Shown: piece by piece, positions 33,301 through 45,300 of the stretch | Layout of the letters: each line of letters begins with the position of its first letter | How positions within the stretch are numbered: position 1 is the stretch's first letter | Assembly (NCBI GenBank): GCA_023078555.1 | Contig: CM041200.1 | Span: 310,001-374,000, forward strand | Source of the DNA: Ulva prolifera | Lineage: Eukaryota; Chlorophyta; Ulvophyceae; Ulvales; Ulvaceae | Direction of reading: 5' to 3' | Length of the DNA: 64,000 nt | The notes under the pieces: generated by a model | Seen by the model: the letters and a program-made list of their open reading frames with translations, nothing else | Database searches by the model: none | What the model was told of the DNA's origin: nothing | Translations under genes and position numbers: made by a program

Positions 33301-36300
33301 TCGACCGTCTGCTGGATCCGTTGTGGAATGGATAGCACAGTAGCGAGAAGTCAACAGCGTAAGACCACCCATTGGTGTCAGTGTTGGGGCCCCGCTCCAC
33401 ACGCCAGGGGCCTTGCCACATCCAACCTGATGGCGGGTTGACAATCGGGAACTGGGTTGAGGAGTTGCTGCCGTTTCGCAGCTTGCTGTACCTGCAGCAC
33501 CATAGCAGCGCTGCGCATGGTGGCCTTTCTCTACTCTGGGCCAAAACGTCTCCATACACAATAGAACACTGAGCTTCAGTTGGGATCCTCATGTTTTGAG
33601 AAAGCAACAGCACACCTCCTGGGATCGAGAGGCATAAGATGCCCTGGTTTGAAACCTTTGAACGGCAGAGAGCGCTCGTTCTCCAGAACCTCATCCTGCA
33701 CAACCTCTGGTGCAGCGGATGCGACTGCGCTTCCCTGCAGGATGTCTGAGCCAGCCATTGATCGTGCCTGTAGTTGCTCAACACCAGACAACGACCCGAC
33801 CCGTGACAATGCGCTGGACTTCAGGGTCCCCTCAAGCCGCATCATCACTTGCGACCCTGGTGCCACCTTCACTGCAACCTGCAACACGCGCACACCAATC
33901 CGAAATCGCTTCAGGGTCACCCGCACGCTCAATTATGTAAATCAACACATCCTGGTGAAGATGTGACAGACTGCAGGAGCAGGTGTGTCTGGCCTACCTC
34001 TACATCAAAGTCCAGTAAGTTGTGCAGGCGAACTGAAGTCCTCACAGTCTCCCTTCGAACTCCACCTGCAAACGACTCCTCAAGGACAAGCCCTGACATG
34101 ACATCGAGGCCGAGCACGCTGCCTGACAGGGCATCTGATCCCGTTGACGCCTGCTTCATCCCATCTTGCACAATGGGCTGCCACCGCATGTCGGCACCGC
34201 CCATCCGAAGCGATCGATTACCCCGCTGTGACTTGCTCTGGTTAAGCTCCACCTCGTCCGGAGTATCATCGACCCAGCTTGCCACCCGCTGCAGCTGCAT
34301 CCTCATCCCCACGGACTCGTTGCAGTCATCGTGTTCTGGCTGTGCTGCTTTCCACAGCAGGACATCGGCTTGGATCCCATCCACGTTCACATCGTGTGCC
34401 AGTGAGTGCTCAAGCGACTTGAGGGCAGCTTTGCGAAGATCCTGCGACTGCAGCACGAACTCACCAGTTGCACGCAGGCCCGTCTGCCTTCCATTGATGG
34501 ATTTGACCTTCTGGTCATGCAGACGGACGACCACCGTAAGCGCATGACACAGGTGCCTTGGGGACGGTGCGCCGCTGCGCGTTCGGCGCCGCCGCATCTC
34601 GGAGTTTACGTCTTCGGCCAAGGCGCTGGCCACACCGTGCGGGAGTTCAAGCAGGAAGGTCTCCCGGACTGCAATTGTGCCGGTGCTGTTTGGGTGACGC
34701 AGGCATCGCGTGCACGTGACGGCCTGTGCACCGTCGACCACCATACGTGCAACACGGCTGCCAGGGGATGCGCTGGTGAGAGCGATTGTGAAGAAGCTCT
34801 CCTTTGTCACGTCCGCAGCAGTATGGTCCGCCTGCGCACATGTCGATGTTTGTCAGCATGTGAAGTCCAGGGCCCTGTGGAAGTTCATGCGACTGTAGCA
34901 GACAGCGGTTTGACCATGCGCCATAAGAGGTCATGAGCTGAAGCGAGAGGCTGTACCGCATGGTGAAAGTCGTCAAGTGTTATGCTGAGCAGCATGGTGG
35001 GCCGGTGTGCTTCCTCCGCAGATGTGGAATTCAGCATGCGTGGCACAGGACGTACAAGTGGCTGCATGAGCCGCTGCACTCCCTTGCCCAGTTCTGCAAC
35101 GTGTGTGCGGTCCCCAAAGTCCATCCACATCTTCAATGGCTCACCAACAGCATTGTGCACCTCGGTGAGTACAACAGCATTGTCTGCTGCAGCAGCATGG
35201 CGGTGCAGGGCGCCACTGTCATTGCTCGCAGCCGCATTACGCCACCATGCCAGGGCTCGCAGGCTGGAGTCCAGGGTAGCATGCGTACAAGTCAGGTGCA
35301 ACGGCGAGTTGACACCGATTGTCAGGGACGTCCCAGAATCTCCGTTCGCTGGTTGAACAGCACCACTGTCTCCGTCATGGGAGAACTGTGCCTGCAGGGG
35401 AAACACATGCCCGAGGGGCGTGAAGATCTCTTGCAGGGGGATGAGAGACAAGTCTTGTTGTATGAGCGCTCAAAACATGTTTGAAATCACACCTGAAGTC
35501 CGACAGGAGCCATCACTTGTTCCCATGTCTTCAAGGGTGCATTGTACGACCAAATCTCTGGAGAGCAGGAGGCATTGCCGGACAGCAACCCATTTGGCCT
35601 CATTTCGCACTCTAACATAACTTGCGATGTTGCGACCTCGAGCAAGGGTACCCGTAGGATGTCACGCACACGGATGCAAACGCTGCTGACATTGACATGC
35701 ACGGAGAATGGATGTGCTTTGGGGCTTTCAAGCGCAGTCGTGGGCACAGTGCCTGAAAGATCAAGCACAGGGCAAGGATGGCCGGTGGAAATTGTCGGGC
35801 GCCACTGAAGTGTTTGCAGTGCATGGTCATACACGCACAGGGAGACTGACGGTGGCGTAGGCCCAAATGGATCGTCAGAGGGGGCCGTAACGTTCACATT
35901 GACGAAAGGCGGGTCTGTGATCATGCTGAAGAGGTCATTGCGGACGCAGTAAGCAGTGAAGGAAGGAGGCGGCCTCCCGTCAGTTGTGGCCACCATGCCG
36001 AGCGCAGCGTATCCAGGCTGTGCTATGGGCTTCCACACCGACAACGATGATCTGGTCCCTTCGTCCTTCCATACCCTCTGGAACTCCTGCAAATGCAATC
36101 AGGCTGTCAGCTTGGAGCAAGTGTAAATCCACACTTGCGTGTCAGGTGTGAAAATGCAATGCAGGGCAGGTGGTGCAAAGGAACATGGCTGCTGGGACTA
36201 AAGCAGCATGCCTTAGCGGGAGCCACAAAGTGCTTTTCAGCCGTGTCATCAACTTGAAGGACAGTGACGGACTTGGGTGCAGCCCAGCTGCCGCTGACAA

Positions 36301-39300
36301 GGCAATCCCCCAAGGCAATGTATCCATGGGCAGGGATGGGCCGCCAAATAGACACAGCATTCTGGCGTGATGGACCACACTGCTTGTTGCTCCATACTCG
36401 ATCAAAGACGACCGTTGAGGAGACAATGGATGCAGCTTGAGCCTGTTGTACAGACCAGCTCCACCGATTCTGGAAGTCCTTGTGCCCCCTACAAAAGACC
36501 ACACCCATGTGTTCTTCCTACACATTGATTCACCTGGACATGCAGCTGTTGGCTTAGTCTACCGCAGGGTACGCACTTGAACGACTGCAGGCCTGCCTTT
36601 GTCGAATACGCGCAGCCACTATCCTCCATCTCTGTTGGAAGCTGGACATCCATTACGTCAGGGGGCCGCGCAGCGCCCAGTGGACTCCTCAGGTCGAAGC
36701 AAGAAACTTCCGGAAGGCCGTCTGCATTCCACGTGATCATTTGCTTTTGCTTGAGACTCGTGCCAACCAAAACGCCTTACACGTAAGCACAAACTGCAAA
36801 TGAACACAAGCTGTGGATCACCTGATGCATGTGTGATCACGGATGGCAGGCAAACTGACGAGTCCCCTTCAGCATTCGCTCAGAGCCGTACCACTACGCT
36901 CGGAGAAGAAGAAGGAGCCAGCAGCATTATCGATTGCCCACAGGCACCCGTCGCCTGTGCGTATGAGGCACTCACCCAGCCGGGACTGCACCAGCACCTG
37001 CCTGTGCACGCACACCATGCTCTGCACCTGTGGTTCTTCGCCCAGTGTGACCATGCAGCCGAGTGCAATGTGTTCTGGTGGCGGAATGGCATCCCACACC
37101 ACGGCCTTGTCTGCTTTCCATCGCCTCTCAAAGCGCAATGGCCACTTGACAACCCCGGAGTTCAATGCAATGCATACAACCTGGTGCGTAGGCTGTGAGT
37201 GCCCAGAGGTGAGAACGTGGCCAAGAATTGCATGGCCAGGTGGGCACACAGGGGCCCAGAAAGTGAAGCCTTTCTCCTGTCCCATGAAATCGAGGCCGCC
37301 AGATCCAATGGACGCAAAGGGCGGGGCGCTGCTCTTCCGGTGGTGAGATGAGCAGATGCACTCATATGAGTTGACTGCGTACAATGGCTGTGCGGCGCTT
37401 GCACTCAAAACTGGTCGCAGGATAGTGTCAGAGACATCAGAGAGAATCGTCAGCACATCTGGAGACACATTGACCATCACTTTCGTGAGTTCAACCGCAA
37501 CATCGTACTTCTCACCATCATTCTTGTAGGCAGCCGTCATGTCCATTGGCTCAAGAACCTTGCCCTGAAGCGGTAACAGCATCACCATCAAGCACAAGGC
37601 ACAATGCCAGTCTCAATGAACAGGACAGCCAGAGCAGCTGCGATGTGATCTCTACTCGCACTGCACATTAAGCTGGCATGCTAGATGGCATCTTGCGTGC
37701 CACCCGGCATACCAATCATGTCTTGATTCCACAAACAGGTTTGTTCCAATGCAAATCACTGCATACTGCACGAACAACAGGTTCACATGTGTTTGGTCCA
37801 TGCATGTGCAGGAAGTTTGTTGCAAACCTGTGTGATTCCAGCACCACGCCGGAGAATGCCACCATGCAAATGAGCAACGACCTCTGACGTTGAGTTTTGT
37901 TCGGTGGATGTGATTTGGCTCTCCATGCGCAGGCCCTTGAGGCAAAGGCTTGCCGTCTCCTTCTTGCCGGCTCCGCAGCCATATGTCGCCTGGACATCGG
38001 CATACACTGCCAGCAGTGGCACCTCCTACATCCTGAATTCTGTTACCAACCATCTGTACACGAAAGCGGCACAGGGTCAAGAAAATCATTGCTTTAATTT
38101 CTGTGCGCCTATCGTTCGACTGCGAACCTTCTCATGGCTTCCACTGCTGGCCGGTGACTGGGGCTCGCACGCAAGAACATGGAAGCCTGCTCCGACTGCT
38201 GTAAAGTCAATCTGCACAACCACTTTCACTTGGTACGTTCAGTTAGGCAGAAAACAGGAATCATAGAACGATATCATCACTCCGTGCATGCCAACGTGGC
38301 AGTCAACATGTTAGCTAGCAAAGGCAATATATTGCAGCTGCCTTCACTTTTGACCCCTCTCATTATTTGGCAGCGGTATCAGGTGGCCACCACTCACATA
38401 AACACTCTTCTTTGCGACAGCGGCGATCGTACAGCCTGACCTTGTGCCAAGACATTCAGTAAGCTTGATTTCATGATTTCAAGAGGCGCGCAAACAGAGC
38501 CTGTTGCACACAGAGCCTGTTGCTCGTTAGTGAGCATGGCAGCACTGAATTAGCTCTACATCCCACAGAGCACATGTATAGCTCATACCTGCAGATGCTC
38601 TGCACTCTGTGGTGATTTTGCAGATGACACCGGAAAGACATCCTGCAACTGTTCTGTCGCGCGCCCGAGGACGGCCATGGGATCCTGCATGTCCACTGGT
38701 GCAAATTCGAGCAGCATCACATTATCCTCCTCTCGAGCGATCAATCTGGCTCCAGGGGACATAAACATGCACGCTGGCAGAGAATGGCTGTTGTAGATGT
38801 TGACATTCTTAAACTGTAGAGTAATGTCATTCCCTATGGCAATCAAGGGCAACTCGTTGGTGGGGTCCAAGTCTGGAGGAAGGATGACGCTGTGGCCAGC
38901 ACCATCATAGACGTAGAAGCTGCGGCTGCTGTCATCTGCCAGCAACCGGTTTGATGGCGACAGCCACAAGTGATCCGTTGCCACAAATTCTGCCTCAGTT
39001 AGACTGCACAGCATAGATGCTTTTAGGATCACTTTTCCGCAGCGCCATGAGACTGCGGGGAACTTGAATAGATCTGTACATGGCACGCACGCATGGACAC
39101 GGTGCAGCCGCATGCGCCGTAATCTGTGCCAGCTGCACCTAAGCAGTACCTCCGCAAGTGAAAATCTGGTGCATATACAGCATGGTCAACACATGGGATC
39201 CGCTGATGAACCAGAAGGGGCGCACTGTGTATCGCGCAAGGTGTATGGCACGGGCTCACCACCGAGCACCAAGGATGGCACGACAAATTTGAGTGAAGCG

Positions 39301-42300
39301 ATGATGAAGTCCACTTCAGCCACAAGAGTGGGTCGTTGCAAGCGGACGACAATGTCCTGGCCTCCTCGTGGATCCAGTCTATACTCCAACGTCAGTAAGC
39401 TGGGCCCCACTAAAGCTGCAGCATCTGAGGATGTAGGCATCTGGGTACTTGAAGACAGCACAAGAGATGATGCAGCCGCCCGAGTTTCCCGCAGGTCATG
39501 CGCCTCCAGCCGTGGCAGGCAGACGCGCACGTCCATGTGGCCTGGCCCGTTGGAGATATAGCTGATGAATAGCTTAGACGCATGCAGTAGACCTAGCTGT
39601 GTCATATCCTGCCTCTCATGCTCGTTTGTGACCTCGAGCTCCACTTTACTAAAACTGAGCGTGGCACGCATCTGTGATGAGACGGCGGCAGTGCCAGGTA
39701 GCACAGGCGCTGGAATTTCACTGTCAGAATGATCCTGCTGTTTCTGAGGATGACATGCACTTACGGCTGCTTTGTCTACCAGCTCTTGCACCCATAGGGC
39801 TGTTGCAGGCAGGCGCATTTGTTCTCGCAGATTGGCAAGGGACACAGTGGTGCAGAAATCATATTCGTTGTCTGAGACACATGCCAACACGCATGGCACC
39901 TCAACGTGACAGTCAACGTAAGGGATGGTCAAGGTTGGGTCCACAAGAGCACGCGTAATGGTCAAGCTCAGGCCCTCGTCCAACTGTCGGATCAAGTTGC
40001 GGCCTTGATTTGGTCCAGAGATGACGCGGGCATTCACCTGCACAGCATCCCTTGCCGATGTGGCATTGCAGACTTGTCTAATATGAATTCCGACGCACTG
40101 GAGAAAACCACCACATTTCAGCAATTGCATACCTGTTGCAGTGAGACCTCCATGAGGTCAACTAACTGGCCAGCCCCGACACAGATGATGCGATTTGTGA
40201 CTGTGAGGATGCCCAGGTCCACCTCGAGGCTGTCCTTTGACTCGGAATTTCTGGGCATCTCGATGACAGGAGCATTCATCTCCACATCAAGGAGCACTGC
40301 GAACCCCAATTGCTTGGTGATGTCTGCGAGGTCTGCTCTCTTCTGATTCAGCTCTCTGGAAATGGCATCCAGGGATGCCGGTCGATCAGGCGCATGCCCA
40401 GGCGTGCTTTCGCAGGTGTTCCGGGAAGGAGGAGGAAGGGGTGTCGGAAAGGCCCCAGCATCCGCCAGAACAGGATCTGCAAGCTGTGGAGGGCAGAAGT
40501 GGAGTAGGCCAGAAATGTACGACAGGAATTCACACAGAAAACGATTGAGGTAGACAATTGTGACGGCCTGCATGTCTGCACGGAGTGAGCAGTAAGGTAT
40601 TCCATCTGGCACCCGAGGCTCGCTGTAGGATTCTTTCAGACTGTGCATCCTGCAGCAAGGCAAGTGCTTCAACTCAAATTGGCAAGATAGCACAGTATAC
40701 CGAGCATATTCTGGTGACACATGATGGCCGGAGATGGCTTGGAGAATCTCTGGGAGTCCCTGGGTATATCTGCGCCGATGGAGCAGAGTGCATAGGAACC
40801 GCACTTGAACTCCATGGTTATGAGCGATTCGCATGCATCATTTCGCAGCCCACAGCTCTGACGGTATGGGTTTTCTATTGGGAGCATGTGATCTTCAACT
40901 TGCACATTCCCTAGATTGGCTTTCAGCAGAAGTGTCTCCGGGTGTACATCAACGTGCATGTCAAAGTCTGAGACATTGCACTGCAGCAGCGGCGTCACAC
41001 TGTATCCCTCAAATCCCAGTTGCAGTTCCAGCTTTGATACGGCCAGCCTGAGCTTGAAGACGGTACGGGCTTCGCCACCAGACCGTGCCGGTGTGTCGCA
41101 CGCAGCACTGGGGGATAGCTGCGGCAGAGAGCCACTATTTGCTGTAGCTGCGCGAGTCGGTGTCTTCAACATTTCGTTTTCATCAGCTGTTACAGCACGC
41201 GGAGTAGCAGCTTCCCCCATGTCTTCTGCCGTGTTTGCTGTAGTCACTACTGGATACACAATGTCCTGTGCGAAGCACATGAGCGCGGCAACAGTCGGAC
41301 GATTGCACAGGAAGTACAACGCTGATACTGACACGTCCAGGGACATGTCCAAACGCTCATATGACGGTGAAGTCGCTGCATCCCACATGTTAAAGGATAT
41401 GACTGCCAAGCTCTGTGCATCACCATCAACTGCTTCTTCCTACACTGCAAGAATGCCTGAAGCTGATGGATCATGACAAAAAGTCACAGCATATGCATTT
41501 AACAGGCCGCATAGCAGCAAAAGTAACATCACAGCAAATCTGAAAGGCTTCCGGCAAGCGTGGGGTTCAAGCAAGATGAAGAAGAATGCGGATCCATCAG
41601 AGTCGACAGGACACCCTGCACCTCGTACTAATGTGATAGCAGAGCACGCACCACAGCGGCCAAGGGCAGCACAGATGGCAGCGCGCTTGACATGTCATCC
41701 CACGTTTCGGAGACATTGCTACTTACGTTGCCTGCGAAAGCCATTTCGCTGCAGGCACTGTGCATACTTTCGCTGCCAGAATCACCTGCAATATCACCTG
41801 CAGCCAATTTACTTGCCTCACGCTTGCTTGATAGGTCCCCTCCAACCAAGGGACTGTCGGCAGCATCTGTGTGTGGGAACGAGCGTGCAAGGAAGCGGAG
41901 AGACTTGTTGATAGCTCCCACCAGGCGATCCTCAATGATAAAACGCTGTAGTCTAAGGCTCAATTCCATTGTACCCAGTCCCTGCAGGATGGAATATCAT
42001 ATTTTGCGACACATTCAGCATTTGGACTCAGTCCGACAGACTGGCGGCAAACCGATTGCGCAAAACCGATACGTCCATACTGTACATCATTCATGCAAAG
42101 ACCCAATTACACACAGGAAGGTACATGCACATGCTTTGAGCTGCTGCAAACAATCAGTCACATGCCATGTTCGAAAACCCTAGAAGCCACCGCGGATGTG
42201 ATGACACTGGGTAGTCAGGATGACGGACACAGCTATTATGGAAGCAGCCAATACCACAGGAGATGGTCTTGCTGTACAAGAAATTCTGAACAGGCATGCA

Positions 42301-45300
42301 GAGTCTTGTGAAGACTCAGTGTAGCAGGATGGAGGTACCTGCTGGTACCTTAAAAGACCTCCTTCAGCCACAATCGAGATCAGCGGCCGTTCATCGCCGA
42401 TCATATGAACGTCATCTCGAACCTCTGTGAGACTTGAAGCATTCCGATCCACTACTGGCGTAGGTGCCTTTGATATTTCAGGTGGGGGCCAGAACTCATC
42501 AGCTGCACGCGCAGATGCATGCAGTGCCAAGCGACCCAGATGTGCTGAAATCCTGAGATAAATGCTAGCATTTGGGCTAAAAGCTGATTCGGCACCGGCT
42601 GTGTACCCTTCTGACATTTCTGCTGCAGACGCTGGGGGAGAGTTGGTCACAGAAGGCATTACAGATGAGTCCTTCACGGAGACATCGTACGGAAACTGTG
42701 TGACTTCCTACACCAAGTGGAGCATCTCTTGATATGCCAGGAGCACACAGCTCACGCTAGCTGAATTGCGGAACAAGTGCTGTGTCAGTGGCTCGGCGGC
42801 AAGATTGAAGGTTCACCTGTTTCCTGTGCCATACTGCCACAGAATGCATCTGTGCGGCAGAATGCCGCAGTCGGCGCGTCCATTCCTGTAACATGTAGTC
42901 GGACTGCAGCCGCAGAATCACCGCTGATACCTCTTCCACGGCGTTGTCACGTTGAATATGCGAAGGAAGGACTGCAAGCACATGTGGCACACCCCCTGCA
43001 ATTCATCGTGATTGCGATCTTGGCTGAACGATTCACCGCAGGTCAACGAGGCAGACATAACATGATGCATCCAAAACAGACTGCAATGGGCTACGGTGCC
43101 TGCTGTAGCCAAGGCGACTGCCACACTGCTTACATAAGCAATAGCGTATCATGTACACAGCTCAAAAAGAAAGTCACTGCAGCAGAGCACCTGTAAGCTC
43201 CTCTGGAAGGGGAAGTACACGGCGGCCCTGCCAAAGCGCGACCTGGCGCACAATGACTGGGGATCCCTCGCTTTGCATAATGTAGAGAGTGCCACGGTAG
43301 ACAACAGCATATCGAGGCAGCCATTGGCTGCTCACTCCGGCCAATCCCTGCCACGCTAGCACATCCACCGCGCTTGTGTACTCCGCAGCTTTCACCCAAG
43401 GAGCGGGGTCTGTGGGAACATCGGTGGTCGGCACAAGGGTTTGCATCACAAGCAGGAGCTGGGTCAGGCGGTATGGACTGACATGCAAAGTGATCTCTGG
43501 AACCTGCACAGCAATGCACTTCACATGATATCAAATGCTGGTGCGGGCACATCCTGCAGGAACCTGCCAAGCCAACGCTCCAGATACTTGTGCTGCCATA
43601 GATGCATACCTCAAGGCCTACACGCACAAAGGGAAGAGTCGGGTGTGATGCATGGGCTACATGCACACTTGCTGTGGTGGAGCAGTGGCCGAGAAACGGG
43701 ACAGCCACAGCTGAGGGTCCAAGATAGTCTGATATCAGTTGACCAGTAAGTCGCCTTCTGGCGTCGCCCGGCTGTACAGGACTGACAAGGCCCGCATCTG
43801 TCAGGGACCCTGATAACGTGCGCGTCATATCGGGCCACACGAAGGGGCCTTTGATCACGTAGACAGCAATGTCGTAGGACAGGAGCCCATAGCAGTCATA
43901 TAAGGCGGCTTCCTCTGGGCTGAGACTGCTGGCTTCAATTTGGTTGCTGGTGATGACAAGGCTGCCCAGGTCAACAAACAAGGTTTGCAGAACTGGCTGT
44001 CCAGCGTCGTCCTGTTGATCGGTAATCGGGATGGCCACCTTGGGAGCATGCAGGTCAAGGTGCATGTGTATCTTAGGTCGGTTGCTCCATGCAGCATGCA
44101 CTTGCTGCTGCGCGATTGCCTGCAGATCACCACTGCTTGTGCAAACGTGAATCCTTTTACCCTGAAGCCATTCACCATGGCATTCAAGCCGGAATGATGT
44201 GTTCTGACATCAAGGCAACCGCAACGTTACCAGGCCTGCCACAGTGACTCCAGGAGATATCATTTAAAATCATGCAGGATTAATGACAGACAAACAACGG
44301 AGATGCAAATCTATTGCTGTTGCCTGAGATGTGATTTGGAACTGCAGGTTGCGTGGTGACAAGGTGGATGAACCTGTGCCAGAAAAGAAAACCGAAAGAG
44401 CAACAAACCGCTTCAAGTAATATGACTAGGGAATTTCACCTGCATCTCCTGGATTCGGGTGGCCGCTTGTGCTCCCAATGCTGAGAGGTCCAGCATTTGT
44501 TGCTCCTCCATGATGAAACATTGATGGATCCGTGCAATGGCGTCAACATCATATGTAACGTATGCCGGTGCCATGCGCACTTTCACATCATGGTCCACAT
44601 TGTGGTTGTGTGGCTGCCTTGTGTACTGCACCAGCAGGAATTGAGGGTTGTCTTTGTCGGACAAGGCCCCTGTTTGAATGATGTTGCATCCTGGTGAAAC
44701 AAGCGCACTCGATTCAATTGAGCAGGTGGCCTTTGCCATGCCCTGGAAAATCTCATGCGTCAGTTTCAAAGCGGAAGCAGACATGGTAGCTACAGTCCCA
44801 TCCTTGTCTACCAAGCACACGGATGTCTTATTTACTGCGACTGCAATGCGTGTTAGCAACTGGAGCGGGTCTGAGCTCTCGATCACAGACGCCTGCAAGC
44901 ACCATGAGTGGTCAGAAATTTTTCACACGGATACCAATTCAAATCAGGCGCAGCTGGACCATGCCTGTGCTTGCACCATGTCTTCCAGCGTCTGGACTTC
45001 AGCATCAGTGAGATACGCTCGCTCCACCTGCAGCTCATCACCGTCCACATGCTGGACATCAACATCCTCTGCTGCAGGGGTGCTCTCATCTACACGGGGT
45101 GTGCCAAAGCCCATCCACTGCACCCACGTTCGCTGCCGTGATCGCCGCTGATTGAGATCACCCTTAGGAAGCTGGGCTTGCTCTAGTCTACGAATACGTG
45201 CATGAGCCAACTTTCGAAAATGTAGAATGACCTCCTTTGGCAGCTGCTTGTCCAGGTCGAGGATCTGTGCATCTAATGTAGCGACGCCACTTCGGATATG

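Noticed and set aside
33849-34547. A 232-codon plus-strand frame (repeated at 47463-48161)
   Set aside because: It is the antisense shadow of VPS13 exons 23-24, with Ser/Arg-rich composition and no domain.
36142-36525. Alternative minus-strand frame overlapping VPS13 exon 20
   Set aside because: The W-R-P module and phase support the 36469-36227 exon in another frame; the alternative has no family match.
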